A DNA stretch of 64,000 nucleotides from Companilactobacillus insicii (GTDB taxonomy: Bacteria; Bacillota; Bacilli; Lactobacillales; Lactobacillaceae): NCBI RefSeq assembly GCF_003946015.1, contig NZ_RHNU01000003.1, forward strand, positions 62,001 to 126,000, in the 5' to 3' direction. Both the position numbers and the translations under genes were made by a program. Under the pieces are notes generated by a model. The model did no database searches. It was not told the origin of the DNA and was given only the letters and a program-made list of their open reading frames with translations. Below, piece by piece: positions 36,140-46,097 of this stretch. How positions within the stretch are numbered: the first letter of the stretch is position 1; the number at the start of each line of letters is the position of its first letter.

Positions 36140-37120
36140 ATGACTTTTTATGAACAATTAGTTTTACAATCACAACAGAGCTTTCAAAGTAATTATCCTA
36201 TTTATGCTCAGGGGAAAACTCCCATAAAATTAAGTACCAAACGACAGGATTCGTATGAAACACAAATCGAAAAATTTAGCCAAATGATCAACGAGGCAGA
36301 ATATATTGTAATTGGCGGTGCATCAGGTTTGTCAGCTGCAGGTGGTGGTGATTTTTATTATACTGACACTCCCTCGTTTTATGAAAATTTTGGAAAGTTT
36401 TCAAAAAAATACGTCTTTAAGGGCGCTTTTGCTGGTATGCAATATCCCTTCCCAAATCGTGAGACTTACTGGGGATATTTAGCAACATTCTTACACACAA
36501 CTTTAAACGCCCCAATAAGACAGCCATATCATGACTTAGCGGCAATTTTAAATGATAAAAATTTTGATATTGTAACTACCAATCAAGATACACAATTTAT
36601 AAAAACATTCGATGAAGATAAAGTTTCTGAAATTCAGGGAGATCATCGCTATTTTCAGTGTTCTAATGCTTGTACTGATGATGTTTGGGATGCAACTGAA
36701 TCCATCGAACAAATGATTGAGGCTATGGGTGATGATACTCAAATACCTACTGAATTAATTCCACATTGTCCGCACTGTGGTGCCGAAGCTTTTCCATGGG
36801 TACGTGGCTATGGTAACTTCTTGGAAGGAAAAAAATATCAAGCTGAGTATACCAAGATATCGAATGCACTTCTAAAGCATCAAGGTGCAAAAACTCTATT
36901 CATCGAGCTCGGGGTGGGACGTATGACACCTATGTTTATTCAAGAACCCTTCTGGACTTTGAGCTATAATTTACCAAATGCCAATTATATTTCAGTAAAC
37001 CGCGACAATGCTTTCATACCTGAACAAATAGAGAATAAAGGTTTAGCTATTCAAAATGATATTGCTAAAGTATTGCACGACGTGCGGAATCAAATAGTGG
37101 AGATCAAAAATGGCAAATAA
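36140..37120 (+). CDS. Sir2/SirTM-like NAD-dependent protein
   Basis: Protein of 326 residues with Sir2 family features: NAD-loop IGGASGLSAAGGGDF (residues 58-72, in place of GAGxS), VTTNQD (145-150), the EIQGDHRYFQC segment (164-174) and a zinc site C174, C178, C210, C213, then ELGVGRMTP and SVNRDN. The Asn in TTNQD and the Gln before GD at 166 are the positions used by class M sirtuins (ADP-ribosylating SirTM), which lack the canonical His. So a mono-ADP-ribosyltransferase or deacylase is possible. SirTM operons usually have GcvH-L, lipoate ligase and macrodomain genes; none is here. Start at 36140 with TGGAGGAAAC; overlaps the second gene by 11 bases. Confidence 0.7.
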   Translation: MTFYEQLVLQSQQSFQSNYPIYAQGKTPIKLSTKRQDSYETQIEKFSQMINEAEYIVIGGASGLSAAGGGDFYYTDTPSFYENFGKFSKKYVFKGAFAGMQYPFPNRETYWGYLATFLHTTLNAPIRQPYHDLAAILNDKNFDIVTTNQDTQFIKTFDEDKVSEIQGDHRYFQCSNACTDDVWDATESIEQMIEAMGDDTQIPTELIPHCPHCGAEAFPWVRGYGNFLEGKKYQAEYTKISNALLKHQGAKTLFIELGVGRMTPMFIQEPFWTLSYNLPNANYISVNRDNAFIPEQIENKGLAIQNDIAKVLHDVRNQIVEIKNGK

Positions 37121-37964
37121 ATTAGACCAAGTTAAACAAATCTTGAATTCACCTACTCCCATTCTAGTTACCGCTAGCAATGGTTTTTCAATTAGTGAGG
37201 GCGTCAATATTTTCCAAAATAACGCTGATTTTCAAAAGATATTAGGCGATCTTGTTCCCAAATATCATTTTAATTCTATACTTTCAGCTATATCATATCC
37301 GTACAATAATCTATTAGATGCCTGGCAAGTTTGGGCTCGTTTGATAAATTATTTTATTGGTAATTACCAAATTAGTCCACAAATGAAATATTTAAAGCAA
37401 TTACTAAAAGACAAAGATTATCTGATTGCCACGTCTAACGGTGAATATCATTTTAATCTTGCTGGTTTCAATGACGAATCTATTTTAGCTACTGAGGGTG
37501 ATTGGGGAACACTTCAATGTTTTGGTGAGCATGATAATCGTCGGCTAATTAGATCATTACCTATTGCTCAGAAAATTGTAGATGCTGAAAATAAAGATCA
37601 ACTTAACTCTGACTTATTACCAAAATGTGAAATTTGTGGAAATGTACTGCTGCCACATCTGCCATTTAATTCACAATATATAAATCCTGTACAAAGTCAA
37701 AATACATTCTCAAAATTTTTAAATTCAGCAATTTCTATGCATAAACCCTTAACCGTTTTAGAGTTAGGAGTTGGACAAAATCATCCCAATTTGCGTAAGC
37801 CAATATTTGATATGATGAGATCTGCCACACAGGTCAACTATATTATTATTAATCGAGACCACATCGTTGTTCCAAATTCAATTGAAAAACAAACTACGGA
37901 ATTAGCCGGAAATATTGAAGATATTTTATGTGAGCTAACATTACCAAACACGAATAAATCGTAA
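37110..37964 (+). CDS. Sirtuin-like paralogue with degenerate active site
   Basis: Protein of 284 residues, paralogue of the preceding gene but degraded at the catalytic positions: the NAD loop is TASNGFSISEGVN instead of GGASGLSAA; TTNQD is replaced by ATSNGEY (107-113); Gln166 becomes Glu129 in TEGDWGTLQC; the zinc site keeps C137, C173, C176 but has lost the second Cys. Hydrophobic core and ELGVGQ and IINRDHI motifs persist. It starts inside the first gene (ATG overlapping its TAA; GGAG 7 bases before), so the two proteins are made in linked amounts and may form a heterodimer with one inactive partner. Downstream comes a strong terminator. Confidence 0.65.
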   Translation: MANKLDQVKQILNSPTPILVTASNGFSISEGVNIFQNNADFQKILGDLVPKYHFNSILSAISYPYNNLLDAWQVWARLINYFIGNYQISPQMKYLKQLLKDKDYLIATSNGEYHFNLAGFNDESILATEGDWGTLQCFGEHDNRRLIRSLPIAQKIVDAENKDQLNSDLLPKCEICGNVLLPHLPFNSQYINPVQSQNTFSKFLNSAISMHKPLTVLELGVGQNHPNLRKPIFDMMRSATQVNYIIINRDHIVVPNSIEKQTTELAGNIEDILCELTLPNTNKS

Positions 37965-38014
37965 TAAAAAGATAGCATGAATAACTATATTAAAGTTATT
38001 CATACTATCTTTTT
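37965..38014. terminator. Bidirectional terminator between the sirtuin pair and the purine permease
   Basis: Arms AAAAAGATAGCATGAATAACT / AGTTATTCATACTATCTTTTT, one mismatch, T-runs both ways. Closely resembles the hairpin at 31680-31731. Confidence 0.9.
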
Positions 38015-38026
38015 GATGTTTACTTT

Positions 38027-39376
38027 TTAATTATGTGGCAAAACATTAATGATATAGAGCAGTAATAAGAAGACAAAAAATAGTCCGTACATAATACCAT
38101 TAACTTCTTTTCTTCTACCTGCTGCCATCATTGTCAATGGATAAGCTATGAATCCAAAGGCAATACCATAAGTAATATTATATGTAAGTGGCATTGCTAA
38201 AACAGTTAAAAAAGCTGGTAAAGCAATCTCAAATTTCTCCCAATGAATTCCCTTCATTGATTGCGCCATTAAGGCACCAACGATAATCAATACTGGCGCA
38301 GTAACGTTTGATGTGACCACAGTCAATAATGGTGAAAAGAACATGGAAATAGCGAAGAAAACACCAACTACAACTGACGTTAATCCTGTTCTACCACCGA
38401 CAGCAATACCGGCACTAGATTCAACATAAGCAGTTGGAGGAGTTGTACCAAAGACGGCCCCACTAACCATGGAAATTGAATCAGCCATCAATGCACGACC
38501 GATTCTTGGCATCTTACCATTCTTCATAATACTTGCTTGTTCAGCTAGTCCAATCAATGTACCTGCTGTATCAAAGAATGCCACAAGTAAGAAGATAATG
38601 ACAACAGCCCACATTTGTGGTTTATCAATGATTTCACCAACATGTGAAATACCAACGCCAAATGTTGGTTTCAAACTTGGAATACCTGAAATAATGTGCT
38701 TAGGCATGGGAATTAATCCCGTAACCAATCCGGCAATAGTAGTAAATACCATTCCGATAAAAATTGAACCTGGAACCTTACGACACATAAGTCCTGCCGT
38801 AACAATCAATCCAACAATCGTCAACAAAGTCGTGGGATTTGTGAATGATCCAATTTCAACTAGTGATGATTTACTAGCTTCAATCAATCCACCACCTTGT
38901 AAGCCAACAAAGGCAATGAATAATCCTAACCCTGCTGAAACGGCAAGTTTCAAATCTTGTGGGATTGAATTAATAACTAGTTCACGTAGTTTTAATAACG
39001 AAACAATCAAGAAAATAATACTAGCAACGAAAACCCCTGCCATAGCTGTTTGCCATGGAATACCCATCGCAATAACAACTGAATAACTAAAGAATGCATT
39101 GTCCCCAAGACCTGGTGCAATAGCAATTGGATAATTTGCCAAAATACCCATCAAAACAGATCCAACAATTGCCGTCAAAGCTGTAGCGGTGAACAATGAT
39201 CCTTTGTCCATTCCTGAATCCCCTAGTACTTGAGGATTAACGAATAAAATGTATGCCATAGATACAAAAGTTGTTAATCCTGCTAGAATTTCACGTCTAA
39301 CAGTTGTATTAGCTTCTTTTAGATGAAACAATCGCTCTAAGAAACTCAAGTTCTTTCTATCGTCTAATGATTCCAA
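38027..39376 (-). CDS. NCS2 family purine/guanine-hypoxanthine permease
   Basis: Protein of 449 residues of the AzgA/PbuG/PbuO group: TFVSMAYILFVNPQVLGDSG, PIAIAPGLGDNAFFSYSVV (substrate loop), SAGLGLFIAFVGLQ and MVSGAVFGTTPPTAYVESSAGIA-type motif near residues 300-325. Imports hypoxanthine, guanine or adenine with protons. Start codon appears to be TTG at 39376 (AGGGGCG upstream). A PurR-like CGAAC motif is in the upstream intergenic region. Confidence 0.85.
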   Translation of the reverse strand: MESLDDRKNLSFLERLFHLKEANTTVRREILAGLTTFVSMAYILFVNPQVLGDSGMDKGSLFTATALTAIVGSVLMGILANYPIAIAPGLGDNAFFSYSVVIAMGIPWQTAMAGVFVASIIFLIVSLLKLRELVINSIPQDLKLAVSAGLGLFIAFVGLQGGGLIEASKSSLVEIGSFTNPTTLLTIVGLIVTAGLMCRKVPGSIFIGMVFTTIAGLVTGLIPMPKHIISGIPSLKPTFGVGISHVGEIIDKPQMWAVVIIFLLVAFFDTAGTLIGLAEQASIMKNGKMPRIGRALMADSISMVSGAVFGTTPPTAYVESSAGIAVGGRTGLTSVVVGVFFAISMFFSPLLTVVTSNVTAPVLIIVGALMAQSMKGIHWEKFEIALPAFLTVLAMPLTYNITYGIAFGFIAYPLTMMAAGRRKEVNGIMYGLFFVFLLLLYIINVLPHN

Positions 39377-39639
39377 TATAAACGCCCCTAATCAATACTT
39401 TTTTCACGAACTTATATAGTATTGCAAAGTTTTATAATTTTTTCAATAGAAATAGAAACATTTTTTTAATTAATTTATTTATAGTTCGTGTTTTACTGAA
39501 ATTTTAAATATTAGTAAGTATTATTTCAGAAATTAAGTTGATATACCATAAATACACATACAATTGGTGAACATTATTTTAATTATAAAAGTAACTTTGT
39601 TGATTCTAATAAAGCATTAAAATACGAACTTTCTCACAA
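39377..39639. other. AT-rich promoter region of the purine permease
   Basis: About 260 bases without a gene, between the permease and the clpL terminator. It contains three CGAAC cores: in AAATACGAACTTT (39620-39632, one mismatch to the PurR box AWWWCCGAACWWT), around 39410 on the plus strand, and around 39483 on the minus strand. These are possible PurR boxes. No purine-riboswitch signature was found. Confidence 0.35.
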
Positions 39640-39676
39640 AAAAAAGAGAATCAAGGAATTTTCTTGATTCTCTTTT
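39640..39676 (-). terminator. Terminator of clpL
   Basis: Perfect arms AAAAGAGAATCAAG / CTTGATTCTCTTTT, T-run on the minus strand, 9 bases after the clpL stop. Confidence 0.9.
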
Positions 39677-39684
39677 CTATTAAA

Positions 39685-41784
39685 TTATTTATTCTCAGAA
39701 ATCTTAATTGTTCCATCTACCAAGTCAGCCTTAAGATTCTTTACATCCAAGTTATCCAAGTAGAATTCAGCAACCTTATCTCTGATTTGTTGCTCGATAA
39801 CACGACGTAATGGTCTTGCACCCATTGCTTCATCGTATCCTTCGTCAATCAACCATTCCTTAGCTTCAGGAGTTACTTCAAGTGTAATATTCTTCTTAGC
39901 TAAGTTCTTATTAACATCATTCAACAATAAATCAACAATTTGATTCAAGTCATCCTTTGAAAGGTGAGTGAATTCAACAATTCCGTTGAATCTATTCAAG
40001 AACTCTGGACGGAAGTATGGTGTTAATTTATCCATTAGTTTTTCATTCTTCGTTGCTTTATCACCGAATCCGGCATTTGATGTGGCAATGATAATTGTAT
40101 TCTTGAAATCAACCACATTACCTTGACCGTCAGTTAAACGGCCATCATCCATAACTTGTAATAACAACGTCAAAACTTGTGGATTAGCCTTTTCGATTTC
40201 GTCTAACAAGACAATTGAGTATGGATTACGTCTTACACGTTCAGTCAATGTATTACCATTATCTTCATATCCAACGTATCCAGCAGATGTACCGATCAAC
40301 TTAGATACAGCAGTTAAATCTGAATATTCACTCATATCCAAACGAACAATTGCATCCTTGCTACCAAACATATCACTTGCTAATTGTTTTACTAATTCAG
40401 TCTTACCAACACCAGTAGGTCCAACGAATAAGAAACTACCAATTGGACGATTACCTTCGTCAAATCCAGCACGATTACGACGGATAGCACGAACAACCAT
40501 ATCGACAGCTTCATCTTGGCCAATTACATGCCCCTTGAGACGCTTGCCCATATCCTTTAATCTTTCAATATCGCTAGCGCCCATTTGTGATACAGGTACA
40601 CCAGTTAATCTTTGAACAGATTCAGCAATATCGTTCACAGTTGCAATTGGTTCAGCTTTGCTACCCTTATCGTCCTTCAATTTAGCATTCAAATCTTCAA
40701 TCTTGCTCTTCAAATCAGCAGCTTTTTCAAAGTCCTCTTTCTTAGCAGCTTCGTCTTTTTGTGCTTCAGCTTCTTTCAAAGCTTTTTCCAAACTTACCTT
40801 ATCAGTTACTGGATTCTTAGCAGCTAAGTGAGCAGCGGTCATATCAATCAAGTCGATTGCTTTATCAGGGAGTGATCTCTGTGGAATATATTGTACTGAA
40901 TAATCCACAGCGGCTTTCAAAACTTCATCAGGTAACTTAACGTTATGATGATCTTCATATGCTTTACGCAATCCCTTTAGAATCGCCACAGTAGCATCTT
41001 TACTTGGTTCATTGATAGTTACATCATTGAATCTTCTTGCTAAAGCAGCATCCTTCATGATTGTATTACGATACTCATCTTGAGTTGTAGCACCAATAAT
41101 TGAAATCTCACCACGACTTAAAGATGGTTTGATGATATCAGATAATCCCTTGCTACCGGCTTCTCCACCAGCAGCACCAGTTCCGATAATCTGGTGAATT
41201 TCATCGAAGAACAATACTACATTGCCTGCTTTTTTAACTTCTTTAAGTAAGTTCTGAATATTCTCTTCAAATGATCCACGATATTGAGTACCTGCTTCAA
41301 GAGCAGACACATCAACAGAAATAATCTGCTTATCTTTAATTGCTGCAGGAACATCGCCCTTAACAATTGCTTGAGCTAATCCTTCAACAACCGCAGTCTT
41401 ACCAACACCAGCATCACCAACCAAAATTGGATTATTCTTAGTACGACGGCTTAAGACTTCAGCTGTCTCTTGAATTTCTTTATCACGCCCAATGACGGGA
41501 TCAAGTAAACCATCACGAGCCTCTTGTGTCAAATTACGTCCTAATTTATCTAATAGTTTCCCGTTACTACCAGTGCCAGTCTTCTGTGCTTCATCATTAA
41601 CAGGTACTTGTCTACCAGCAGTACGCATTTCCTGATATCTAGCCAATTCTTCAGGTGTTAACTCATGACCATTGACATAATATTTAGTGCCATTACCATT
41701 GTTATTTTCACCCATTAGTCTATTAAAAATATCATCCATATCATTGCTTGAAAATAAATCGTCATCCCAAAATGATCTTGCCAT
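39685..41784 (-). CDS. clpL: ClpL, Clp/Hsp100 AAA+ ATPase chaperone
   Basis: Protein of 699 residues, with two AAA+ modules: first [13 protein letters not shown], second [14 protein letters not shown] with DMSEYSD and [12 protein letters not shown]. There is a UVR/coiled-coil middle stretch ([19 protein letters not shown]) between them. The short N-terminal region [20 protein letters not shown] lacks the Clp_N repeats of ClpC/ClpE, which marks ClpL of lactobacilli. ClpL disaggregates proteins under heat and acid stress and does not need ClpP. It follows a small HTH gene with a hairpin in between; no CIRCE or CtsR box was seen. Confidence 0.9.
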   Translation of the reverse strand: MARSFWDDDLFSSNDMDDIFNRLMGENNNGNGTKYYVNGHELTPEELARYQEMRTAGRQVPVNDEAQKTGTGSNGKLLDKLGRNLTQEARDGLLDPVIGRDKEIQETAEVLSRRTKNNPILVGDAGVGKTAVVEGLAQAIVKGDVPAAIKDKQIISVDVSALEAGTQYRGSFEENIQNLLKEVKKAGNVVLFFDEIHQIIGTGAAGGEAGSKGLSDIIKPSLSRGEISIIGATTQDEYRNTIMKDAALARRFNDVTINEPSKDATVAILKGLRKAYEDHHNVKLPDEVLKAAVDYSVQYIPQRSLPDKAIDLIDMTAAHLAAKNPVTDKVSLEKALKEAEAQKDEAAKKEDFEKAADLKSKIEDLNAKLKDDKGSKAEPIATVNDIAESVQRLTGVPVSQMGASDIERLKDMGKRLKGHVIGQDEAVDMVVRAIRRNRAGFDEGNRPIGSFLFVGPTGVGKTELVKQLASDMFGSKDAIVRLDMSEYSDLTAVSKLIGTSAGYVGYEDNGNTLTERVRRNPYSIVLLDEIEKANPQVLTLLLQVMDDGRLTDGQGNVVDFKNTIIIATSNAGFGDKATKNEKLMDKLTPYFRPEFLNRFNGIVEFTHLSKDDLNQIVDLLLNDVNKNLAKKNITLEVTPEAKEWLIDEGYDEAMGARPLRRVIEQQIRDKVAEFYLDNLDVKNLKADLVDGTIKISENK

Positions 41785-41802
41785 ATATACTACCTCCTAA
41801 AA

Positions 41803-41838
41803 AGAGTCACAAGAAACATTTTCGTTCCGTGCGACTCT
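41803..41838 (-). promoter_or_regulatory. Hairpin with U-run between the HTH gene and clpL
   Basis: Arms AGAGTC... / ...GACTCT of 14 positions with one mismatch and G-U pairs, followed by TTTTTAGGAGG on the minus strand. It starts 2 bases after the HTH stop and abuts the clpL binding site, so it can act as a terminator or a conditional attenuator. Confidence 0.6.
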
Positions 41839-41839
41839 C

Positions 41840-42061
41840 CTATTTTAGATAATGCAATTCCAAGTCACGTAGAACACGCCACATCTCAATATCTTGCGCT
41901 TTCGCTAATGCTTCAATATCGCGCAAATTTAGCGGCGTTGCGGAAGATTGTTCCTTATTAAAGGACTTATGCAGAGTGGTATAACCGTATCCACTCTTCT
42001 TCGCTATGAAGTAGATTGTTAAATGCTTATCCTCTAAATAGGTTTTAATGTCTATTTCCAT
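41840..42061 (-). CDS. Small HTH DNA-binding protein upstream of clpL
   Basis: Protein of 73 residues starting MEIDIKTYLEDKHL, with an XRE/Cro-like HTH: YFIAKKSGYGYTTLHKSF and a second helix set ALAKAQDIEMWRVLRDLEL. Start at 42061 with GGAGGTTGGAGAT. It precedes clpL and may regulate it, with the hairpin between them. Upstream its promoter has -35 TTGCGT and -10 TATAAT 16 bases apart, inside an inverted repeat TATAGCAC / GTGCTATA (42085-42092, 42129-42136), possibly its own operator. Confidence 0.7.
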   Translation of the reverse strand: MEIDIKTYLEDKHLTIYFIAKKSGYGYTTLHKSFNKEQSSATPLNLRDIEALAKAQDIEMWRVLRDLELHYLK

Positions 42062-42204
42062 ATCTCCAACCTCCACAAATACATTATAGCACGTCTGTGA
42101 TATAACGCAAGTGTGAAGTACCACAAATGTGCTATATTTTATAAAAATTATACTTTAATATCAATACTTTGGTACACTGAGAATAGAGATCTCGAGGTGA
42201 TTTT

Positions 42205-43914
42205 ATGAAAGAACTACTCAAATCTTTAGACAGATTAAACAAGATATATGAACAATTTGATCTGTTAAACTTTCGAGCACATAAGGCAATGCCACTGACC
42301 TTTGATAAAAATGACAGTAAGGAATTATTGCGTCAAAACAAACGTATGAGTTTCAGCTATTCATATTTAAATAAAGAAAAAACCAGACTTACCAATTTGA
42401 TACTGTCTCAAACAGTAAATTTAAAGGATCCAATTTTTAAGCAATCAAAAATGTTCCATCCTGAATTAATCGACAAAGCATTGAAATTAAAAAATATTGA
42501 CGAAACACATACTAAAGAAATGGATACCATTCCTAATCGTAATCGTAAAATCAACAAGTTAAAGCGTCTCATTGCAATGATTCAAGACGAAAATATTGGC
42601 TTATGCAGAGGTTACTTAACTCAGATGAAAGTATTGATTTACCAGAATAAAACCACTTTATTTGAGACACGAACTGAGAAGTATCAACCTAAAGAACTAT
42701 TAGATGATTTGGACTTTAGAACTAGAATTATGCAATTTGATTATGATCGATACATGTTCGAAGAATTTACACCAGAAAGTTTTTTAGATTATTTGATTTT
42801 TGAAAAAGTCCACCGCCATGCAACATACATTCGTTCGTATGATGCTAGAGTCTTAATTCCAGGAGCTGATGCATGTGGATTCTCAGGAATTGCTTACGAA
42901 ATCGAAATCGATGGTGTACGTGAATGCTATGTAACCTTCAAAGGAACCGAAGCTGATATGGACTATACTGAGCGTTCACGGCGCAAACGTCTTGATAAAT
43001 TCTTGATTGAGGGATATAAAGACTGGAATTACAATGTTAATGCAATTTTAATTGGTAACGATACTGAGAATCGTCAAATATTAGTTGCCAGAGACTTTAT
43101 CAACTATCTCCAGAACAATATTCAAAGAAACTGTTCCCTATATGGCCTTGGCCACTCACTAGGTGGACATTTTGTTCAAACCTTACAATTGATGGATGAT
43201 TGTTTCAGTGCCGGTTATACACTAAATTCTGCCCCAATAAACCTAAAACAAATCAAACTTATTAAACCTGATTTGTTTACTTCTGAGATTTGGAATAAAC
43301 TCTTCAATTTGACGAAAGACAAGACTAACGACAATATTCGTAACAATGAAATAAAAAAATTATTACCTAGAGAATATCCAGAAATAATTAATCAAAGTTT
43401 TGAACAAGATCTAACTCAAGTATTTTACGAAATACCCTATACTATCTGGATTGGACATAAGTGGGAATACAATTTGAATAATTGGAAATATCCGTTCAAG
43501 AATCATTTAGCATCATACTTAAATGCTGGAGAAATACATTCATATCAGCATTTCTTTGAACAATTATTTGCATATTTACAAGATTCTGAAACTGGTAGTC
43601 AACTTATGCGTAATTCATTAGGATTCATTCGTGCCCGCGTTAAAATCTTACACGATGACATAGATAAACCTGAAACGATTGAGTTCTTCTATGCTTATTC
43701 TAATTACTTGTTTGAATCAAAGATCTTCTTAGATCGCCCACAGCAAATCACAGAGGACTTTACTAAATCACAGCCATCTATGTGGCAATCTTCAAGAAAA
43801 GAATGGCCATTTCTAAAGAGTTTGAATATGGATATGTTAGACTTATCAGTCTATTTTCATATTATTAATGGTGTTAAATACTTTTTGAGCCGTAAGCCTA
43901 ATAAAATAGAATAA
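42205..43914 (+). CDS. Uncharacterised lipase-like alpha/beta hydrolase
   Basis: Protein of 569 residues. A helical N-terminal part of about 220 residues is followed by an alpha/beta-hydrolase-like core. The nucleophile elbow GLGHSLGGHF is near residue 315, as in class 3 lipases; FKGTEADMDYTE and GYTLNSAPINL fit the surrounding strands. A C-terminal 240-residue part has no match I know. Cytoplasmic, no signal peptide. AGGTGATTTT precedes the ATG. Substrate unknown; divergent from the HTH-clpL unit. Confidence 0.55.
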   Translation: MKELLKSLDRLNKIYEQFDLLNFRAHKAMPLTFDKNDSKELLRQNKRMSFSYSYLNKEKTRLTNLILSQTVNLKDPIFKQSKMFHPELIDKALKLKNIDETHTKEMDTIPNRNRKINKLKRLIAMIQDENIGLCRGYLTQMKVLIYQNKTTLFETRTEKYQPKELLDDLDFRTRIMQFDYDRYMFEEFTPESFLDYLIFEKVHRHATYIRSYDARVLIPGADACGFSGIAYEIEIDGVRECYVTFKGTEADMDYTERSRRKRLDKFLIEGYKDWNYNVNAILIGNDTENRQILVARDFINYLQNNIQRNCSLYGLGHSLGGHFVQTLQLMDDCFSAGYTLNSAPINLKQIKLIKPDLFTSEIWNKLFNLTKDKTNDNIRNNEIKKLLPREYPEIINQSFEQDLTQVFYEIPYTIWIGHKWEYNLNNWKYPFKNHLASYLNAGEIHSYQHFFEQLFAYLQDSETGSQLMRNSLGFIRARVKILHDDIDKPETIEFFYAYSNYLFESKIFLDRPQQITEDFTKSQPSMWQSSRKEWPFLKSLNMDMLDLSVYFHIINGVKYFLSRKPNKIE

Positions 43915-43940
43915 AAAAAGAAAGTCAAAATACGACTTCC
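43912..43940 (-). terminator. Terminator of the TetR gene
   Basis: Arms GAAAGTC / GACTTCC with a 7-base loop and a minus-strand T-run, just after the TetR stop codon at 43941. Confidence 0.65.
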
Positions 43941-44549
43941 TTACTTAGAAATCAATTGAACAAATAAGTGTACTTGCGATATAGTACGTTTCCTTATTTC
44001 AGGTTCAATTGTTTTTTTATTCTTAATTAACAATTCCTCATAAATAGATCTTTGCATTATAGCTATTATCAAATCAGTCAACGTCGAAACATCACTGTCT
44101 GATATTCGTAATTGATTCTTAACAGACTTTACACCAACCACTAGATTCTCTCTTATGCGTGTCAAAACCTGAGATATCCATTCAGACTGTTTATTGGATA
44201 GAATGGCACGTTCACGAATTGTTATCATAAATGCACGATACCCATCATCATCAGAAAATATTTCACAAATTTCATCATATATATTTAAAATTTGGTTTTC
44301 AAAGTCTTCTAAATTATCGACTTTCAAGACCGTTCTATTAACAGATTGCTCACGCTGAACAACACCATTTTCAACTATCATATCTAATATTTGTTTTTTT
44401 CCATTAGGAAAATAATAGTATAAAGAACCGTCAGAAATTCCAACGGCTCTATTTATTTCTCTAGTAGTAGTTGCTTCAAAGCCCTTTTTGGCAAATAGAT
44501 CTTGAGCGGCTTTTAATATCTTTTGTTTTTGAATGTCACTCTTCTTCAC
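43941..44549 (-). CDS. TetR/AcrR-family regulator
   Basis: Protein of about 202 residues: KILKAAQDLFAKKGFEATTT, REINRAVGISDGSLYYYFPNG as HTH. Start is GTG at 44549 with AAGGGAG; the longer frame reaches into mntH. It follows mntH by 14 bases, forming an operon. The promoter of mntH contains TTGAGCGTGCGCTCAA (46098-46113), a TetR-type palindrome, hence probable autoregulation of the mntH-tetR unit. Confidence 0.85.
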   Translation of the reverse strand: MKKSDIQKQKILKAAQDLFAKKGFEATTTREINRAVGISDGSLYYYFPNGKKQILDMIVENGVVQREQSVNRTVLKVDNLEDFENQILNIYDEICEIFSDDDGYRAFMITIRERAILSNKQSEWISQVLTRIRENLVVGVKSVKNQLRISDSDVSTLTDLIIAIMQRSIYEELLIKNKKTIEPEIRKRTISQVHLFVQLISK

Positions 44550-44562
44550 TATTTTCACTCCC

Positions 44563-45955
44563 TTAGGCTTCAGCGATAGTTTGGACAATTAAATAAATAT
44601 TCAAAATTATCAAAACGATTGTTGCAAACCAAGCACAGTACTTGACCCACTTCTTATTCTTGAATTGCCCCATTATCTTCTCATCACTAGTAAAAAGAAC
44701 CAATGGGATGATAGCAAATGGTAAGGCAACACTTAAGAATACCTGTGAGAATGTCAGCAAGTTTTCAATTTTGGCTTCATTATCATGATAATAAAATGCA
44801 AAAATCAAAACTGGGGTAACTGACAAAAGTCTTGTCAACAAACGTTGCGCCCATAAAGGCATCTTCAATCTGATAAAACCTTCCATAATAATCTGACCAG
44901 AAAGTGTACCAGTAATTGTTGAACTTTGACCTGATGATAGCAAAGCTACGGCGAATAACATACTTAAAATCGGACTAGCGATTGCACCAACCACTTGCTT
45001 GTTACTCAAGGCGTTGAATAAATCAACGAAACGACCTAGCTCACTGTTTGTTCCATAGAACAATGCGGCACCTAAGATCAAAAGTAGACTGTTAACGATA
45101 AAAGCTAAGAACAATTGGATATTTGAATCAATTGTAGAGAACTTGATAGCTTTAGCGATTTCTTTTTTATCTTTACGATTAACTTTTCTAGTTTGAGAAA
45201 TCGATGAACCTAAGTACAAATCGTGAGGCATAACAGTTGCTCCGACAATACCAAGTGACAAATACAACATACCATTATTTGTAATTATATTGCTTTGTGG
45301 AAAATATCCTTCAATAATTCCTGTAACACTAGGTTTAGCTAAAAATACTTCGTATAAGAACACTAATAAAATAACTGAAACTAATGTAGCAACGATTGCT
45401 TCAATCTTACGGAATCCTAACTTCATAAGTAGTAACAGGATCAAAACATCGGCAGCTGTGATTAAGATACCAATTATCAAAGGTATATTGAACAACAGCT
45501 TAATCGCAATACCAGAACCGATAATCTCGGCAATATCAGTCGCCATAATTGCTAATTCAGCGATTATCCAAAGAATAATACCACCTGTCTTAGAGGTTTT
45601 TTCTCTGGTTAATTGTGCCAAATCTTTCCCTGTAACAATACCAAGTTTTGCAGCCATTGACTTGCAATAACATGGCAATCAAACTTGATATAAGTACAAC
45701 TGACAAGAGTGTGTATTTATATTGAGCACCACCAGCAATTGAGGTGATCCAATTACCAGGATCCATATAACCTACGGCAATCAAAATACCAGGACCCGTG
45801 TAAGTCATTAACGTTCTCCAGAATCCAGCACCCTCTGGTACTTCGATACTTCCGTTAATTTCATCCAAACTCTTATTTTCTGCAGAGTTTGAACTTACAA
45901 ACTTACCACGCTTAGCGGTTGTCTCGTTTGCTTCTACTTCACCACTATCTTTCAT
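44563..45955 (-). pseudogene. mntH: Frameshifted mntH (Nramp Mn2+ transporter)
   Basis: Two overlapping frames give the two parts of one Nramp protein: residues up to SSLIAMLLQ from the start at 45955 ([19 protein letters not shown], the DPGN metal site) and from [20 protein letters not shown] onward to 44563 ([14 protein letters not shown], with the MPH metal motif). One extra base at about 45661 (G on the minus strand) shifts the frame; removing it restores [14 protein letters not shown]. Protein product is likely truncated to about 100 residues; sequencing error is the alternative. GAGGTACTGCT precedes the ATG. Confidence 0.85.
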
Positions 45956-46097
45956 AGCAGTACCTCTTTTCTATTGGTTTAGAAATTCGGCGATATATTA
46001 TCATTTATAACTTATGATGCTATCTCCGTATTTTTCATAGTTATTGGGTGCACGATTAAGTCATACATTACTTATAATTGTATTAATATTGAATAAT

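Noticed and set aside
38469-39086. 205-codon plus-strand frame opposite the purine permease
   Set aside because: Antisense shadow of a membrane protein gene; composition rich in Ile/Asn/Pro/Thr mirrors the permease codons, no ribosome binding site.
39377-39639. Purine riboswitch before the NCS2 permease
   Set aside because: The conserved loop and core motifs of the purine aptamer are missing; only CGAAC boxes resembling PurR sites are found.
41785-42204. CtsR or CIRCE element at clpL
   Set aside because: No GGTCAAA direct repeat or TTAGCACTC-N9-GAGTGCTAA was found near clpL.
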